A DNA stretch of 64,000 nucleotides from Colwellia sp. MB3u-41. GTDB lineage: Bacteria > Pseudomonadota > Gammaproteobacteria > Enterobacterales > Alteromonadaceae. The translations under genes and the position numbers were made by a program. Numbering within the stretch: the first letter of the stretch is position 1; each line of letters begins with the position of its first letter. The notes under the pieces are model-generated. The model did no database searches. It saw only the letters and a program-made list of their open reading frames with translations, and was not told where the DNA came from. Shown here piece after piece: positions 36,124 to 46,839 of the stretch. The stretch spans positions 124,001-188,000 of the forward strand of contig NZ_JACGUT010000047.1 in NCBI RefSeq assembly GCF_014076845.1, read 5' to 3'.

Positions 36124-39100
36124 TTAACGATATGGTATTGGTGTTGTGGTCATATGCATCATACTAGCACCTGTTCCACCAAAACCAATGTCAACCCCCC
36201 ATGAAGTCATTTGCGGCATGCCAGGCCCATAAGTTGTCGCAAAATCAGCCCCTACAGGCCCTAAAGGTACGGAATACTCAACGGAGTCACCAAAAAAATG
36301 TCCTCTAGATGGACTATAATCAAACGACATGCCATGGCTAACTTCACTACCAAATGCTTCATTCATGTTTAAAGGGTTCGGGTTATAACCTAACTTTTGA
36401 TAAAAGCCTGCATCATCATTTTTTGTATCCCAATATACACCGTAACCTGCTTTAATACCGATAGTACTTTTAACGGCAGTAGCTTCATAGCCAACAGCAT
36501 AAACACCAGATAGCTCGCTGTTCGCATTATCCCAATAATCACTCCATGTTCGCTTCATATCCTTCCATATTTTAGAGTAATTTGCTTTACTGGCTTGATT
36601 AAACATAAATTGATAAGCACCAGTCCTTGCACCATTAGCAAACTTTCCACCTGAAATTGCAGACGCTGTACCACCAATGACAGCAGAAATTACCGTGCCG
36701 CCGACAATTTCTCCGCCAGATAAATTCTCTCCGCCAGGTAAAAATGCACCACCTAATCCCTTAGTAACACCAGCACTAAAGAATCCGTGTCCAAATTTCC
36801 CCCCTTGAAGTTTCGATATTATACCTCCAGCCGCTGCATGACTGGCTATTTGCCCTGCGACTTGGCCCGAAGTAAGCATATTTCCACCAAATTCATTAAG
36901 CCCCTTAACACCATTGGCTACATTATTTGCTCCAACACCACTAAAGTGTTGTCCTATCCCATAAAATACAGCTCCACTAAAGGCACCTACTAAGGCCCCC
37001 TTAAGGCTACCTGTTGCTATCCCACCAGCGATAAATCCTTTAAGGATTGCCCCGCCAATTCCTTGCATCCCAGGAATAAACATCATTGCCATACCAACAA
37101 ATGGAGCAAACTTCCCAAACATCTTATTCAGTCCTTTGAATAATTTATTAAAGAAATACCCACTCGGATCGGTATAGCTCATAGGGTTATTCAGCACATA
37201 ACTATAACGGTTATAACTCTGGCTATTCTTAGGTGCCTGAATATGCGGATCAGCCTGCAAGAACCTCCCCAATGTTGGATCGTAGATCCGACCGTTCATA
37301 TGAATAATATCAGCATGATCTACAGATTCATGCCCGGTAAAGCCTCTTGGCGTAATATCAAGTAACTGCGTTAAGGTTATCGCGCTAAATGATCCTAAGT
37401 TGGCGACATAGTTCCCCGTATTAATAACTTGCTTTTTACCCCAAGCATCAAAATACAGTTTTTGTTTAATGTCGCCATTAGCGTCTGAAATAGTGTCAAT
37501 ACTGCCCAAGTGGTCTTTATGTAAGTAGCTAATTTCACGGGTACCGTTACTACGTCTTAGCTCAATTGCACCGGGTAAGTTACGGCGCGTAGTGATCACT
37601 GACGAGTTAGATTTACTGACAATTTCAACGCTACCAAGGTAATACGTTGTCGTTGTCACGTCGATACCATCAACCTCTTCGGTTGTTACACGTTTAAAGC
37701 GCTTACGGTCGGTGCCATAGGTAAACTGAGTACTACCTTCGTTGTTGTTAATATTTACGGGCTTGTCAAAATGACTGTAATCAATCGTTCGACCTCTACC
37801 AGAGGTCATATTACCATTAGGATCATATTGATAACTTTGCGTAGTACAACCTGCACTGCCTATGCCACTAACTGCATGCGGCCGAGCTGAGTTATAGCAA
37901 TAATTACCCACATCATACTTCCACAGTATGTTGCCATTTGCCGCATACCTGACTTTTTCAACATCATTAATATCTGTTAAGCGATTGATATCGTCATAAT
38001 CAAAGGTTTCTAGTTGCCCTAATGTACCTGTTTTCAGGGTATCATTTTCGCGACTGCGTAAATTACCTAGGCCGTCAAAACTGTAAGCATTGCTTTGAAT
38101 AGCAACACCATTACTTTGTGTATTAATAGTGCTAATAAAACCATTCGCTTGGTTAAAGCCTTTAATTGAAGAGGTTAGGTTGTCGCTTTGATTAAAGTGG
38201 GTAACATTGCCTAGGGCATCCATGGCTGTTACTTGGTAATAAACCTTAGCATTAGCACTGGCGCCATTTCTTGATTCCAGTTGTTTTTCAAGGTAACCAT
38301 AAGTATTGTAGTGGTTTTGTACGCCCCAACAATTACCAACGGCACTGCTATTGTTTACACAGCCTTGTAAGCTCGAGCTGTCTGCTTCAAAACTTTGAAA
38401 TAATCGCCCTTTTTCATCATAGGTAACTTGTTGACTGTAAGTCACATTGTCAAAGGTTGTTCTAACAATATCTGCTCGCCCAAAGGCATCATAGAAATAC
38501 TGTTTGATTTGATTACCATCACTTTCCGATTGCAACAAATGTGAAGCAAAATAGCTATAGTCGGTATAATCTGTAACATTATTACCCGTAACTGCACGCA
38601 ATACTGTTCTACCAATACTGTCTCGATAGAACTTGGTGATAAAGCCATTAGCGCTTGTTTGGCTTATTAACTCGCCTAAATTATTATAGCTATAGCTCCA
38701 ATTACCTTTGTCGGGGTCGTTCATGGCAATTTTTCGGCCATAATTATCATATGTTGTTTCGATAATTGTGTTATCTACACCAATAACTTTTGTTAAATTG
38801 CCAACCGCGTTGTATTTGAATTGAACAGTACCAGCAGCATCTTGCACACTGGTGCTTTCACCTAAAACACTTTTAGTTTCAATACGACTTTGTGAGACGT
38901 TATGGCTATCGTTGGTGTTAACGGTTGTTGTCACCGTTAAGCCATTATAGACCATTGTATTTGATGTACCATTAGCGGTACCTGCTGCGGTGTCAGATGA
39001 TTGCACACGACCAAAAACATCGAAATAGGTAATATTCCAATACTGTGTTGCGCCCGTATAGTAAGGCATGCTTTGTTTTACGGCTCTGCCGTAAGCGTCG

Positions 39101-42100
39101 TAAATAACACTCTGTTTGACAATGGTACCGTCAAAGCCAATTTTTTCAGTGCTAACGGCTAGACCACTGGTATTAAAGTGGCTGGTCATTCTTGGTTTAT
39201 CTGATGAGGTGGTGTACTGCGTATAAAGTAATGTTGATGTACCCGACCAGCTGAAATCAAGATAGTTATGAAGTGTTTTTTTACTCCATTGCCCTAAGCT
39301 ATTACCGGTATAATACTGATTACCAAAATCATCATAACCAATGTTAGTAACTACACCATTTATGTCTGTTGTTCGGGTTACTTGCCCACGATTATTACGA
39401 CTATTGATAGTACTTAGCGCCGCAAACTTATCGTTACCTTTCGAAATAACATAGCGACCATTAGCATCATAAGTAGTTAAAGCACGGCGGAACACGCGAT
39501 TATTTAACCCGTTAGTCCCGGCACTTTCTGTTTCAATATGCGCACTACTACAGCTAACACTACCCACATTGGCATATGCGATGGTCTTTATTTCATTGCC
39601 CTTTGTGTCATAGCAATGCAAAGTACTTAACGCTTCAGAGCCACCTAAGTTAACGGTTTCAAGACTCAACATACCACTTGTGCCATGATATTCGAATGAC
39701 GAGTTTCGCGTGATAACTCTTTGAGCTACTGGATGCGCTGATGGGCGATTATGGGTAACAGAGGTGTTCGATACGCGACCTAACCACCAATTACTTACAT
39801 TTTCATCCGCATAAGTATTAGTTGTCGTTACTGTTGACAGAGTCGTATTGTATGAATTTTTTGTGGTTACCGCTATCGTTTGTAAATTTGCATGATTATC
39901 GCTATACACTTGATAAGTATGATCAGTATTAACTTGTGCTATTTTAGCTGTAGCGGTACCTGCATCGTTAAGGCTGTACTGGTATTCCGTACTAACGTCT
40001 AAATATGGAAAGACAATAGTCGATGATTCTAACCATTTTTCACCATAACTATTTATTGCATATTTAATGCGCTGGCTTGTCGCTACCGATGTTGTGCCAT
40101 TAATATTTAATGCATTTAGCTGCGGTTCACCAAAGTAACTTAATGTCGCCTTCGGCATGCCAATATAAGGGAAGTTTTGCTGATATACCGTATCGGTTGT
40201 AACATTTGACTGATGATCATAACTGGTGAGTTTTTCAAAACCTAAACTACCACGACCGCCTGCTTGTACACGTAAACCTTGATATTTATAACTTACGCTA
40301 ACTTGATTATTTGATTCATACAAATTAGTCGAGGTATTATAACCAGGGGCATCTGAGGTAACCGTACTCACTAAATAGCTTGGTGAGATAATGTCATAAA
40401 TGGGTGAGCCATTACCATAGTCGGTTAAATCTTCAGCGTTATCTGCTTTGGTATAGAACTCATCATTGGTGAGAAGATCATATTCGATATAAGTTTTTAA
40501 ACCAAAACCATTGGTGATAGTGTGAATACGGTTACCCGGTTGGTTCGTCCATTGCCTTTCAAAATTAGGGTAATGACCGGTGAAGTACCAATCGGAATTA
40601 CTACGATAGTAAAAAGTTTTACTGCTGTAATCAATTTTAGCAGTATCAAGCCTACCGTCACCGTTCCAGTCACCAACCAAGGTGCTGTCTGTATTCGAGT
40701 CAAAATTTGACTCTTCAAATAATAATTCGCTAGCACCAAATACTGTTGCTTGCTGATGATGCACACGCCATTCAGCATCCTTTTTATTAAAATATAAAAT
40801 GTCTGCTTGACCATCTTTATTTACATCAACAAACTGCATACTTTGTATGTCGTCATTATTAACAGTGACTCCGTTACTGTCTTTCAGAGCAATATTGATT
40901 ACTGAATCTGCAAAGCCATCACCTGTTGCAAGGAGTAATTTATAACCACTACTACTTTTGTGCAGAATATCACTAAGTCCATCACTATTGATGTCGCTGG
41001 TGAATAAACCACCATGTTCAGTACTTGCCGAGTTACTATATGAATCAGCTATATTTTCAACAAGTTGGTAACTGTAAGTGCCATTATTTTCAACTAATTC
41101 AAAGGCGGCCAAAAAATAATAACTTTGCACGCCACAGCCTACTTGAGCCTGACCTCTAATTCTAAAAATAGCATCGGCACGACCATCGCCATTAAAGTCA
41201 GTAGGCGGTAGATGAGACACAAGCGAAGAAACCGACAATGAGCCAATAGAGCTTGAACTGTACCTGACACCAGTCATAGATATGTTAACAGGTACTGCTG
41301 AACCGAAATCTCCATAGCTATTTTTAACAATATAGTTTGTACCGTTATGTCGGTATACCATGTCGGCGTCACCATCAGCATCTATATCGTTAAACATCAC
41401 GTCAGTACCTGTTTGCGAGATGTTTGGCCCTAAATACTTAATATAGTTTGTGGTAGTTCTGTCTATGCCGGTGCGATCATCTTGGATAGTAGAAATTATT
41501 GCATCATCAAGGTCGTATGAAACCCACCTATTTAAGCTAGCAGAGCCTCGAGGATAAATAATTTCCATTTTACTGTCACCGTCAATATCTAACGGCGTTA
41601 TGCTCGGCTGCACACCATTATTAAGTGAAAATGAATCTAAGCGAGAGGGTGGTTGAAGCGTACCTTGGTTGTTGTAGCTGATATACAAGTCGTAATGCCC
41701 TCTAGTCTCTACGATATACGCTAGGTCATTAAAACCATCGCCATCGAGATCAAACGGGACACTTACTTTAAGAGTATCTGAGCCTAAATCAAGGCTCTTA
41801 TTCGGAGCCATAGCTCCTGAACTTGCACTTGTTTGATTATGCCAATCAAACACTGTGGCTGGTAAACACGTGCCGCTCGCGATGCCATTACATTCTTGAA
41901 TTTCTTTAACGCGATATACATTGGTTATAGCATCATTTTCATACGTTAAATGGTAGCTTTGAATAGCGGAAGTTGTACTAAAGTGATTGTAAACAGCTAT
42001 ATCGTCTAATAGTGCCGTGGCTTCTACTTTTTCACCCTGCATATAACCATAAGCTTGATCAGTGCGATCTAACCCACTTCGGTAGTTAAATTCTATTTTA

Positions 42101-43200
42101 TTATTACTATACTCAATTTTATCTATAACAACTTCATTCTTACCAAAACCGTCTGCTTCGGTATTGTAGTAAAAGAAAACTGAATTATCGATGTTTTTGA
42201 AATTGTCACTGGTACTGGCAATAAACCAAGTGAAGGCTGTGCCATTAGCACTAAGATGAAGACTGTCCGTTCTTGCAGCAGAAATATCTTGGCCACCATA
42301 ATAACTAATAGAGCCATCTACCCGCTCTACGGTGAAATACGCAGGTCCATCACCAGAGTTACCTTTAGAAATAACTCTAACTTGGCTGTCAACTTCTGTT
42401 CTATATTCAGTTTCAGGCTCGCCGTAATTACCACTAACAGCTAATAGTTTTTGGCCATTGAGGCAGAAACGATCATCATTTGATAATGAAATAGTGCCAA
42501 TATCATTGTCTTGTTCTTGTGTTTGTCGACATCGTGAAATTGCAGATAGACCACTAAGGTTCCACCCCATTCCTAAACTACCGTTGCCACTTCCAGAGTT
42601 ATAATTGAGCGATAAACTTGGGGTTACATTGGCAATCCCTGCTGGTAACTTTACGGGTATGTTATAAGTTGCAGCACCTGACTCATCTACTTTAAAACTG
42701 CCTGGCGTTAAACCAATACGAGCATCGTGAAGTGCATCAATAGGTGGTATCGCAGCTAAGGAAGGGGCTAGTGGTTGTGCAACATTTCTTTCAACATTGG
42801 GTTCAACGTTTAAATTGATTTGGCCACTCCAACCACCTGTGCTTGAACAAGAGTTATAGGTACACGCCATGACTCTAATGCTCGTATAACCGGAAAAGCG
42901 ACTATCAATAATCGTGGATAATTCATCAGTGATTAAAATGCTGACCCACTGCCCTGCGGAATTTAGTGCTTGAATTTCATATTGACTAGCATGCTCTACA
43001 TCACCCCACGATATTGTTGATATTCCGTTATTTTCAGATATATGAACATTGGCTGGCGCAGCAAAAGTGCCTGTGGGTGTATAAGGAATGAATGTTGTAA
43101 TATCTCCTACACTGATTGGGATCCAAGTTGTATCTGCTTGGTTATCAAGTGAATAAAACATGGTAAGCATCGTTAATATTTTAAGAGAAATTCCTCTCAT
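36124..43200 (-). CDS. Giant secreted SpvB/FG-GAP/Rhs protein 1
   Basis: This protein of about 2358 residues has a Sec signal peptide (ending near DNQA) and an FN3-like domain (about 40-130). An SpvB/TcB N-terminal domain follows (about 160-440, ESGAATYNIPVKLPAGIANV, LGMGWNLSGLSAISRC), then FG-GAP/VCBS repeats (DLDGDGFNDLAY, DFNGDGRADAIF, DGDADMVY) to about 890. A TcB middle domain, many YD repeats (about 1150-1950) and the Rhs core RGFTGHESVDH...GRFLQADPHIQ...YSYVLNNPMSYTDPSG complete the shell. The last 158 residues, after QFMFNQASKAN, are the variable tip, glycine- and tyrosine-rich without recognised motif. The start ATG at 43200 is preferred over 43209 because AAGGA lies at a proper distance. 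The Rhs shell normally encloses a toxin tip. Confidence 0.9.
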   Translation of the reverse strand: MRGISLKILTMLTMFYSLDNQADTTWIPISVGDITTFIPYTPTGTFAAPANVHISENNGISTISWGDVEHASQYEIQALNSAGQWVSILITDELSTIIDSRFSGYTSIRVMACTYNSCSSTGGWSGQINLNVEPNVERNVAQPLAPSLAAIPPIDALHDARIGLTPGSFKVDESGAATYNIPVKLPAGIANVTPSLSLNYNSGSGNGSLGMGWNLSGLSAISRCRQTQEQDNDIGTISLSNDDRFCLNGQKLLAVSGNYGEPETEYRTEVDSQVRVISKGNSGDGPAYFTVERVDGSISYYGGQDISAARTDSLHLSANGTAFTWFIASTSDNFKNIDNSVFFYYNTEADGFGKNEVVIDKIEYSNNKIEFNYRSGLDRTDQAYGYMQGEKVEATALLDDIAVYNHFSTTSAIQSYHLTYENDAITNVYRVKEIQECNGIASGTCLPATVFDWHNQTSASSGAMAPNKSLDLGSDTLKVSVPFDLDGDGFNDLAYIVETRGHYDLYISYNNQGTLQPPSRLDSFSLNNGVQPSITPLDIDGDSKMEIIYPRGSASLNRWVSYDLDDAIISTIQDDRTGIDRTTTNYIKYLGPNISQTGTDVMFNDIDADGDADMVYRHNGTNYIVKNSYGDFGSAVPVNISMTGVRYSSSSIGSLSVSSLVSHLPPTDFNGDGRADAIFRIRGQAQVGCGVQSYYFLAAFELVENNGTYSYQLVENIADSYSNSASTEHGGLFTSDINSDGLSDILHKSSSGYKLLLATGDGFADSVINIALKDSNGVTVNNDDIQSMQFVDVNKDGQADILYFNKKDAEWRVHHQQATVFGASELLFEESNFDSNTDSTLVGDWNGDGRLDTAKIDYSSKTFYYRSNSDWYFTGHYPNFERQWTNQPGNRIHTITNGFGLKTYIEYDLLTNDEFYTKADNAEDLTDYGNGSPIYDIISPSYLVSTVTSDAPGYNTSTNLYESNNQVSVSYKYQGLRVQAGGRGSLGFEKLTSYDHQSNVTTDTVYQQNFPYIGMPKATLSYFGEPQLNALNINGTTSVATSQRIKYAINSYGEKWLESSTIVFPYLDVSTEYQYSLNDAGTATAKIAQVNTDHTYQVYSDNHANLQTIAVTTKNSYNTTLSTVTTTNTYADENVSNWWLGRVSNTSVTHNRPSAHPVAQRVITRNSSFEYHGTSGMLSLETVNLGGSEALSTLHCYDTKGNEIKTIAYANVGSVSCSSAHIETESAGTNGLNNRVFRRALTTYDANGRYVISKGNDKFAALSTINSRNNRGQVTRTTDINGVVTNIGYDDFGNQYYTGNSLGQWSKKTLHNYLDFSWSGTSTLLYTQYTTSSDKPRMTSHFNTSGLAVSTEKIGFDGTIVKQSVIYDAYGRAVKQSMPYYTGATQYWNITYFDVFGRVQSSDTAAGTANGTSNTMVYNGLTVTTTVNTNDSHNVSQSRIETKSVLGESTSVQDAAGTVQFKYNAVGNLTKVIGVDNTIIETTYDNYGRKIAMNDPDKGNWSYSYNNLGELISQTSANGFITKFYRDSIGRTVLRAVTGNNVTDYTDYSYFASHLLQSESDGNQIKQYFYDAFGRADIVRTTFDNVTYSQQVTYDEKGRLFQSFEADSSSLQGCVNNSSAVGNCWGVQNHYNTYGYLEKQLESRNGASANAKVYYQVTAMDALGNVTHFNQSDNLTSSIKGFNQANGFISTINTQSNGVAIQSNAYSFDGLGNLRSRENDTLKTGTLGQLETFDYDDINRLTDINDVEKVRYAANGNILWKYDVGNYCYNSARPHAVSGIGSAGCTTQSYQYDPNGNMTSGRGRTIDYSHFDKPVNINNNEGSTQFTYGTDRKRFKRVTTEEVDGIDVTTTTYYLGSVEIVSKSNSSVITTRRNLPGAIELRRSNGTREISYLHKDHLGSIDTISDANGDIKQKLYFDAWGKKQVINTGNYVANLGSFSAITLTQLLDITPRGFTGHESVDHADIIHMNGRIYDPTLGRFLQADPHIQAPKNSQSYNRYSYVLNNPMSYTDPSGYFFNKLFKGLNKMFGKFAPFVGMAMMFIPGMQGIGGAILKGFIAGGIATGSLKGALVGAFSGAVFYGIGQHFSGVGANNVANGVKGLNEFGGNMLTSGQVAGQIASHAAAGGIISKLQGGKFGHGFFSAGVTKGLGGAFLPGGENLSGGEIVGGTVISAVIGGTASAISGGKFANGARTGAYQFMFNQASKANYSKIWKDMKRTWSDYWDNANSELSGVYAVGYEATAVKSTIGIKAGYGVYWDTKNDDAGFYQKLGYNPNPLNMNEAFGSEVSHGMSFDYSPSRGHFFGDSVEYSVPLGPVGADFATTYGPGMPQMTSWGVDIGFGGTGASMMHMTTTPIPYR

Positions 43201-43403
43201 GAAACACATTCCTTATATTTTTATTATTTAAAGAGTAATAAATCTACTACAGCTGAATTTGAGGATTAAGCTATAAAAATTTAGTTTACAGTCAAATTAT
43301 TAATCCCACATCTACCAACAAAAAGTAAACATGACATATTATTATTTTTTATAATTTACATAGATACTTAATAAACAACGTTGCATAAGCACGTTAAAAA
43401 ATA

Positions 43404-43757
43404 TCATCTTAACCGTACAATACGACGGTAAACATTCTGATTGGCACCCCAAGCTTCACAGCTACCGGCTTCATTATAACTAACGGTTATATTTCTCCCT
43501 GTTGCTTGAGCAGAAAGTAACATTGCATACATTCTTGAGCGGCCCTCTGCTGACATTGCAGAACTTATTGCAAAAGTGTTCTTACTAAGACATTCCGCTA
43601 CATTAACGCCAGGGGATGATAAAGTAACCAAAATTGTTTCTTTCCCCATATAGGTAACAATACCTGTCACTTTTCCTGAAGTATCCAACCATCCAGCAAT
43701 ACTGGTTTGTGATACGATTAAGAATAAAAGTGCAGCAAGGAATTTAAAATATTTCAT
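43404..43757 (-). CDS. Small secreted protein of the array family (member 1)
   Basis: The 117 residues show the family layout used throughout 43-64 kb: a signal peptide (MKYFKFLAALLFLIVSQTSIA), strands GKVTGIVTYM and TILVTLSSPG, a Cys (AECLSKN), a central helix MYAMLLSAQATG, strand RNITVSYNE, a second Cys (GSCEAW) and a last strand RRIVRLR. It is the member nearest to Rhs protein 1, 204 bp upstream of its start. No enzyme motif is present. The pattern recalls small OB-fold B subunits of AB5 toxins, but that is a guess about fold only. Confidence 0.75.
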   Translation of the reverse strand: MKYFKFLAALLFLIVSQTSIAGWLDTSGKVTGIVTYMGKETILVTLSSPGVNVAECLSKNTFAISSAMSAEGRSRMYAMLLSAQATGRNITVSYNEAGSCEAWGANQNVYRRIVRLR

Positions 43758-43783
43758 TATATCTTTCCTAAATAATAGTCTGA

Positions 43784-44131
43784 TTAAAATTGAATATAGT
43801 TAATGCGGATATAGGCCATATTGCCTGTACCACTTCCACATAATCCATGGAAAACAATCGGCAACTTACTTGCTTTCGATGTTAATGCAGCCGACAAGGC
43901 TGCACTCGCCGCAGGTGAACTTTTATCTAAATAGGCATATATTGCATTTTCACAACCTGGTGCTTGCCATGTACCGTTTTCTGGCACAAAGTAATAAGTA
44001 GCACTCGTACCTGTGTCTTGAATTCTAATTTCTTTAATGATCTTGCTTGCTGTTGTTGTTTGTTCATTCGCAGCACTAGCCGCAAAAAATGGCAATGCAA
44101 TAAATAAAAAAACCAACCGTTTGTATTTCAT
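43784..44131 (-). CDS. Small secreted protein of the array family (member 2)
   Basis: The start is taken at the ATG at 44131, which gives a proper signal peptide (MKYKRLVFLFIALPFFAASA) and 115 residues; a longer frame from 44206 would lack one. Mature features are IIKEIRIQDTG, TYYFVPENG, Cys in PGCENA, helix AALSAALTSKA, KLPIVFHGLC with the second Cys, and terminal strand YIRINYIQF. It ends 26 bp before member 1, so both may share a transcript. Confidence 0.72.
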   Translation of the reverse strand: MKYKRLVFLFIALPFFAASAANEQTTTASKIIKEIRIQDTGTSATYYFVPENGTWQAPGCENAIYAYLDKSSPAASAALSAALTSKASKLPIVFHGLCGSGTGNMAYIRINYIQF

Positions 44132-44157
44132 GGTTATACCTTCAACGTATAATTTAT

Positions 44158-44511
44158 TTAGCTTTTTAACAGTACAATGCCATAACCCGTTTGGGTAATA
44201 TCGCAAGCTTTAGTACCATCGAAATGACTAATATTTGAAATCCGTACATAGTGGTCATTTGTTAAGGCTGTGGTAATTAACCCGTAATAGTAGGGATAGT
44301 TTTTGTCTGACTGAGGAATATACACATTAAAACCGTACCAACCGACTTTACAGAACTCATCGAACCTTGGCTCTGAGAGCTTTATCCATAACATGCCATC
44401 GCCATTAATTTGTATTCGTTCAACTTTTCCAACCAGATCGGTGCCTGAAAAACCATAGTTAGAAAAAGTTACTAACGAAAACAGTAAGGCTATTTTTATA
44501 AAAAAATTCAT
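44158..44511 (-). CDS. Small secreted protein of the array family (member 3)
   Basis: The 117 residues carry a signal peptide (MNFFIKIALLFSLVTFSNYGFS), GKVERIQINGDGMLWIKLSEP, Cys in EFCKVGWYG, a helix YYYGLITTALTNDH, strand YVRISNIS, Cys in KACDITQ and the last strand YGIVLLKS. It lies 26 bp upstream of member 2 with an identical spacing to that between members 2 and 1, which supports an operon. Confidence 0.72.
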   Translation of the reverse strand: MNFFIKIALLFSLVTFSNYGFSGTDLVGKVERIQINGDGMLWIKLSEPRFDEFCKVGWYGFNVYIPQSDKNYPYYYGLITTALTNDHYVRISNISHFDGTKACDITQTGYGIVLLKS

Positions 44512-44572
44512 TAATTACGCTACTCTTTACTTATTTATTAAAAATTTAAGACACAACTTAAACAGCTATAAT

Positions 44573-44911
44573 TTAAACAACTCCAATATAAACGGGCGCA
44601 GGTGTATTACCGTAAGTAGGTAATGCTGCACAAGTGCCTGAGCCAGGATAATAAAAAATAGCTTTATTACCCTCCTTTTTTATATTTTGTAACATGCTTG
44701 TCCACATTGCACAGGTGGTAATACTGACGCCTTGCCTAGCTTCATTTAGACTACATATAACAGTGAAATCATTTCTTCCTTGGTGAAGAACATTCACCGA
44801 ACCATTGCCATAGACAAGAATTCTTGAAAGACCAACAGTACAATTAAAAGCAGCTTCGCTTAAGGTACTTATTGACAGTAATAAGGTGAACAGACTAATT
44901 TTCAGTTTCAT
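44573..44911 (-). CDS. Small secreted protein of the array family (member 4)
   Basis: The 112-residue protein (signal peptide ending LSEA|A) has NCTVGLSRILVYGNGSVNVL, FTVICSLNEARQGVSITTC, helix MWTSMLQNIKKEG, strand KAIFYYPG, Cys in GTCAALPTYG and end PVYIGVV. It is clearly the closest relative of the gene at 49068-49403, which shares ICNVNEIREGVTVDVC, the helix and CTEIPKYNAAPSPGYI. These two have three or four Cys rather than two. Confidence 0.75.
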   Translation of the reverse strand: MKLKISLFTLLLSISTLSEAAFNCTVGLSRILVYGNGSVNVLHQGRNDFTVICSLNEARQGVSITTCAMWTSMLQNIKKEGNKAIFYYPGSGTCAALPTYGNTPAPVYIGVV

Positions 44912-44955
44912 ATTTATTCCTTTAAAGTGTTTTACTCTTTATTTTAAAATTTTTT

Positions 44956-45274
44956 TCATGAGCTTTTTTGTTTAATATAGACGCGTTGAAATAGGTGCTC
45001 TATATCGACTGTTACAACGAATAAGCCAACTACCAAGAAGGTAACGATATAATACGAAGCGAGAATAGCAGCATATATTTGGTCAAAGGAACAATCTGCG
45101 GGAGCTAAACAATATAGACTTTATTTCAAAATTATCTCTAGTAGACACATCAACGCTGGGCATTGCGATTTTAGAATTATAATGAATTATTTGACTGACT
45201 TTTTCATAGGGAAACGAGCTATTCGCGTTGACTTGAAATGAACAGAATAAAATAATAACGAATAATACTTTCAA
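44956..45274 (-). pseudogene. Array-family gene with one frameshift
   Basis: From the ATG at 45274 the frame gives MKVLFVIILFCSFQVNA and a mature start SSFPYEKVSQIIHY, then a stop after ILFSSRRLFL. Shifting frame near 45095 recovers the family central helix and following strand as DQIYAAILASYYIVTFLVVG and a tail to the TGA at 44956-44958. One lesion, so either a recent pseudogene or a read error. Confidence 0.55.
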
Positions 45275-45404
45275 CAGTTCAATCCTTGAGACAACATAGA
45301 AAATTTAATATTAGACAAACAAATCAAAGCCTAGATTTATTTTGTTACATAATTTACATTATATTAACTACATTTACTACATATTAATAAAAAATTAAAA
45401 AACA

Positions 45405-45739
45405 TTATTTATAACTTCATTATTGCTTTCACTTAACAGTTACGCTGTTAGTTTAATTTGCTCTGGGGTGGTTGACAGTGTTGGTTATCATGAAAAAAAT
45501 CAGTTAATGGTAAACGTTAAGCAGCATGCATACACCTGTTTTTTTCTGTGATCCGAAACAATATGGACAGTCGCAGGTGCATGAGGCCAGAAACATGCAA
45601 ATCACTTTTTGCGATATTCTTAAGTGCTAGAGCAACAAAAGAGCCAGTTAGTAAATTACATTTTGATGGTGACAGTGTGTCTGCATCGTATAATGGATTT
45701 CAGTCGAGGCAAAAAGTTTTTATTCGTTACGTTAACTAA
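45405..45739 (+). pseudogene. Array-family gene on the opposite strand, frameshifted
   Basis: Family features can be read on the plus strand only by combining frames: LNSYAVSLICSGVVDSVGYH, QHAYTCFF, then CDPKQYGQSQVHEA, then TCKSLFAIFLSARATKEPVS with a final KVFIRYVN ending at 45739. The helix FAIFLSARATKEP matches the family. No good start codon is left. It is the only inverted member in the window, pointing to an inversion or separate insertion. Confidence 0.55.
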
Positions 45740-45882
45740 TAAGTAAATAGCGAATTCAACGCCATGTTATGCGTGACTATTCTTGCATAACATGGTGTTA
45801 TTCAACTGAAATGTAAAAACCGTAACATAGGCTTTAAAGATCAAATATCACACCATACACTCTATACTTTGCAATGGTCCAT

Positions 45883-46215
45883 TTAACTAAAATTCAATCG
45901 AATTGCATCTATTTCACAAAGCCCCGCAATTATTTTGTCATTATAGAGTTGAAACCTTGCAATTTTTTGAGTTGTTGCTGCAACTATGGCAAGCGAATAG
46001 AGACGATCAAAACCTACCGAGTTTGGGTTTAAGTAACCTCCATTAGGGCATGATGAGTTCACATTGGTCATTTCAATTCTAATAATGCCACCTTGATAAT
46101 CATCGTATGCTGATATTTCGGTTATTTTTACATCACCCACAGCTACTATTTCAGCATGGGCAATATTCATAATACACCCAATGAATAAAATCAGGGTTAA
46201 AGCTAAACTTTTCAT
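45883..46215 (-). CDS. Small secreted protein of the array family (member 5)
   Basis: The 110 residues have a signal peptide (MKSLALTLILFIGCIMNIAHA), strands VKITEISAYDDYQGG and IIRIEMTNV, Cys in SSCPNGGYLNPNSVGFD, helix LYSLAIVAATTQ, strand ARFQLYND, Cys in GLCEIDAIRLNFS. It resembles the gene at 49484-49813 in the YxxxGGxxxxxI block and the C-terminal WC/LC-x-I ending. Confidence 0.73.
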   Translation of the reverse strand: MKSLALTLILFIGCIMNIAHAEIVAVGDVKITEISAYDDYQGGIIRIEMTNVNSSCPNGGYLNPNSVGFDRLYSLAIVAATTQKIARFQLYNDKIIAGLCEIDAIRLNFS

Positions 46216-46389
46216 ATATTTCCTATGAGCCTCGCTTAATAAACTGACTCGATAAATTTATTTTATTCTAAGTTGCACGGCAAACTGCTACACGCACACT
46301 TTAAATAATTCGAATGGATGCCTGTTATTTCTCAAAGTAGAGGGATGTTTGTTATTTCCCGTCTCCGTTTTAGTCATTTATTTTGATAC

Positions 46390-46755
46390 TTACTTAATCA
46401 ATTTAATTGAAGATAATAAAACAACGGTGTTACCTGCGCCAATATAGCCATGTCCGACTATGCCTTTACAATATGATAGTTGTATCGACTTATCTGCAGC
46501 CAAGGCAGTAATCAATAAAGGCATAATGTTTTTTTACCCATATTCATTCAACTCGAGTGCCGCTATATTACTTAAAGTAGCATTTGTAGCGTCGGCACTG
46601 GCATCTAACCTGGTTCAATTTTTATCTAAGCAAAAACCACTAAACATATGAATATCTTTAACCTTTTGTGCTGCTCCTCTATTGTCACAAAAGCCAGCAA
46701 ATACTGATGATGAGAAGAAGGTTAAAAGTGTGATTAATAGTAAAATATTTTTCAT
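46390..46755 (-). pseudogene. Array-family gene with two in-frame stops
   Basis: One continuous frame of 122 codons runs from the ATG at 46755 (MKNILLLITLLTFFSSSVFA signal peptide) to a stop at 46390-46392. It is interrupted by TGA after GFCLDKN and TAA after LELNEYG. The central helix MPLLITALAADKS, strand IQLSYCKG and end VVLLSSIKLIK match the family. No shift is needed, so base substitutions alone have inactivated it. Confidence 0.68.
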
Positions 46756-46839
46756 TGTTAGTTACTCTAGTAAACTGGTTTTAATTAATATTACACACGA
46801 TTAAAGTTTGAGTGGGTGCCTGTTATTTTTTGCTATTTA

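Noticed and set aside
36787-42444. Several plus-strand open frames inside the Rhs genes
   Set aside because: They are shadows of the long coding frames, which have clear domain motifs on the minus strand.
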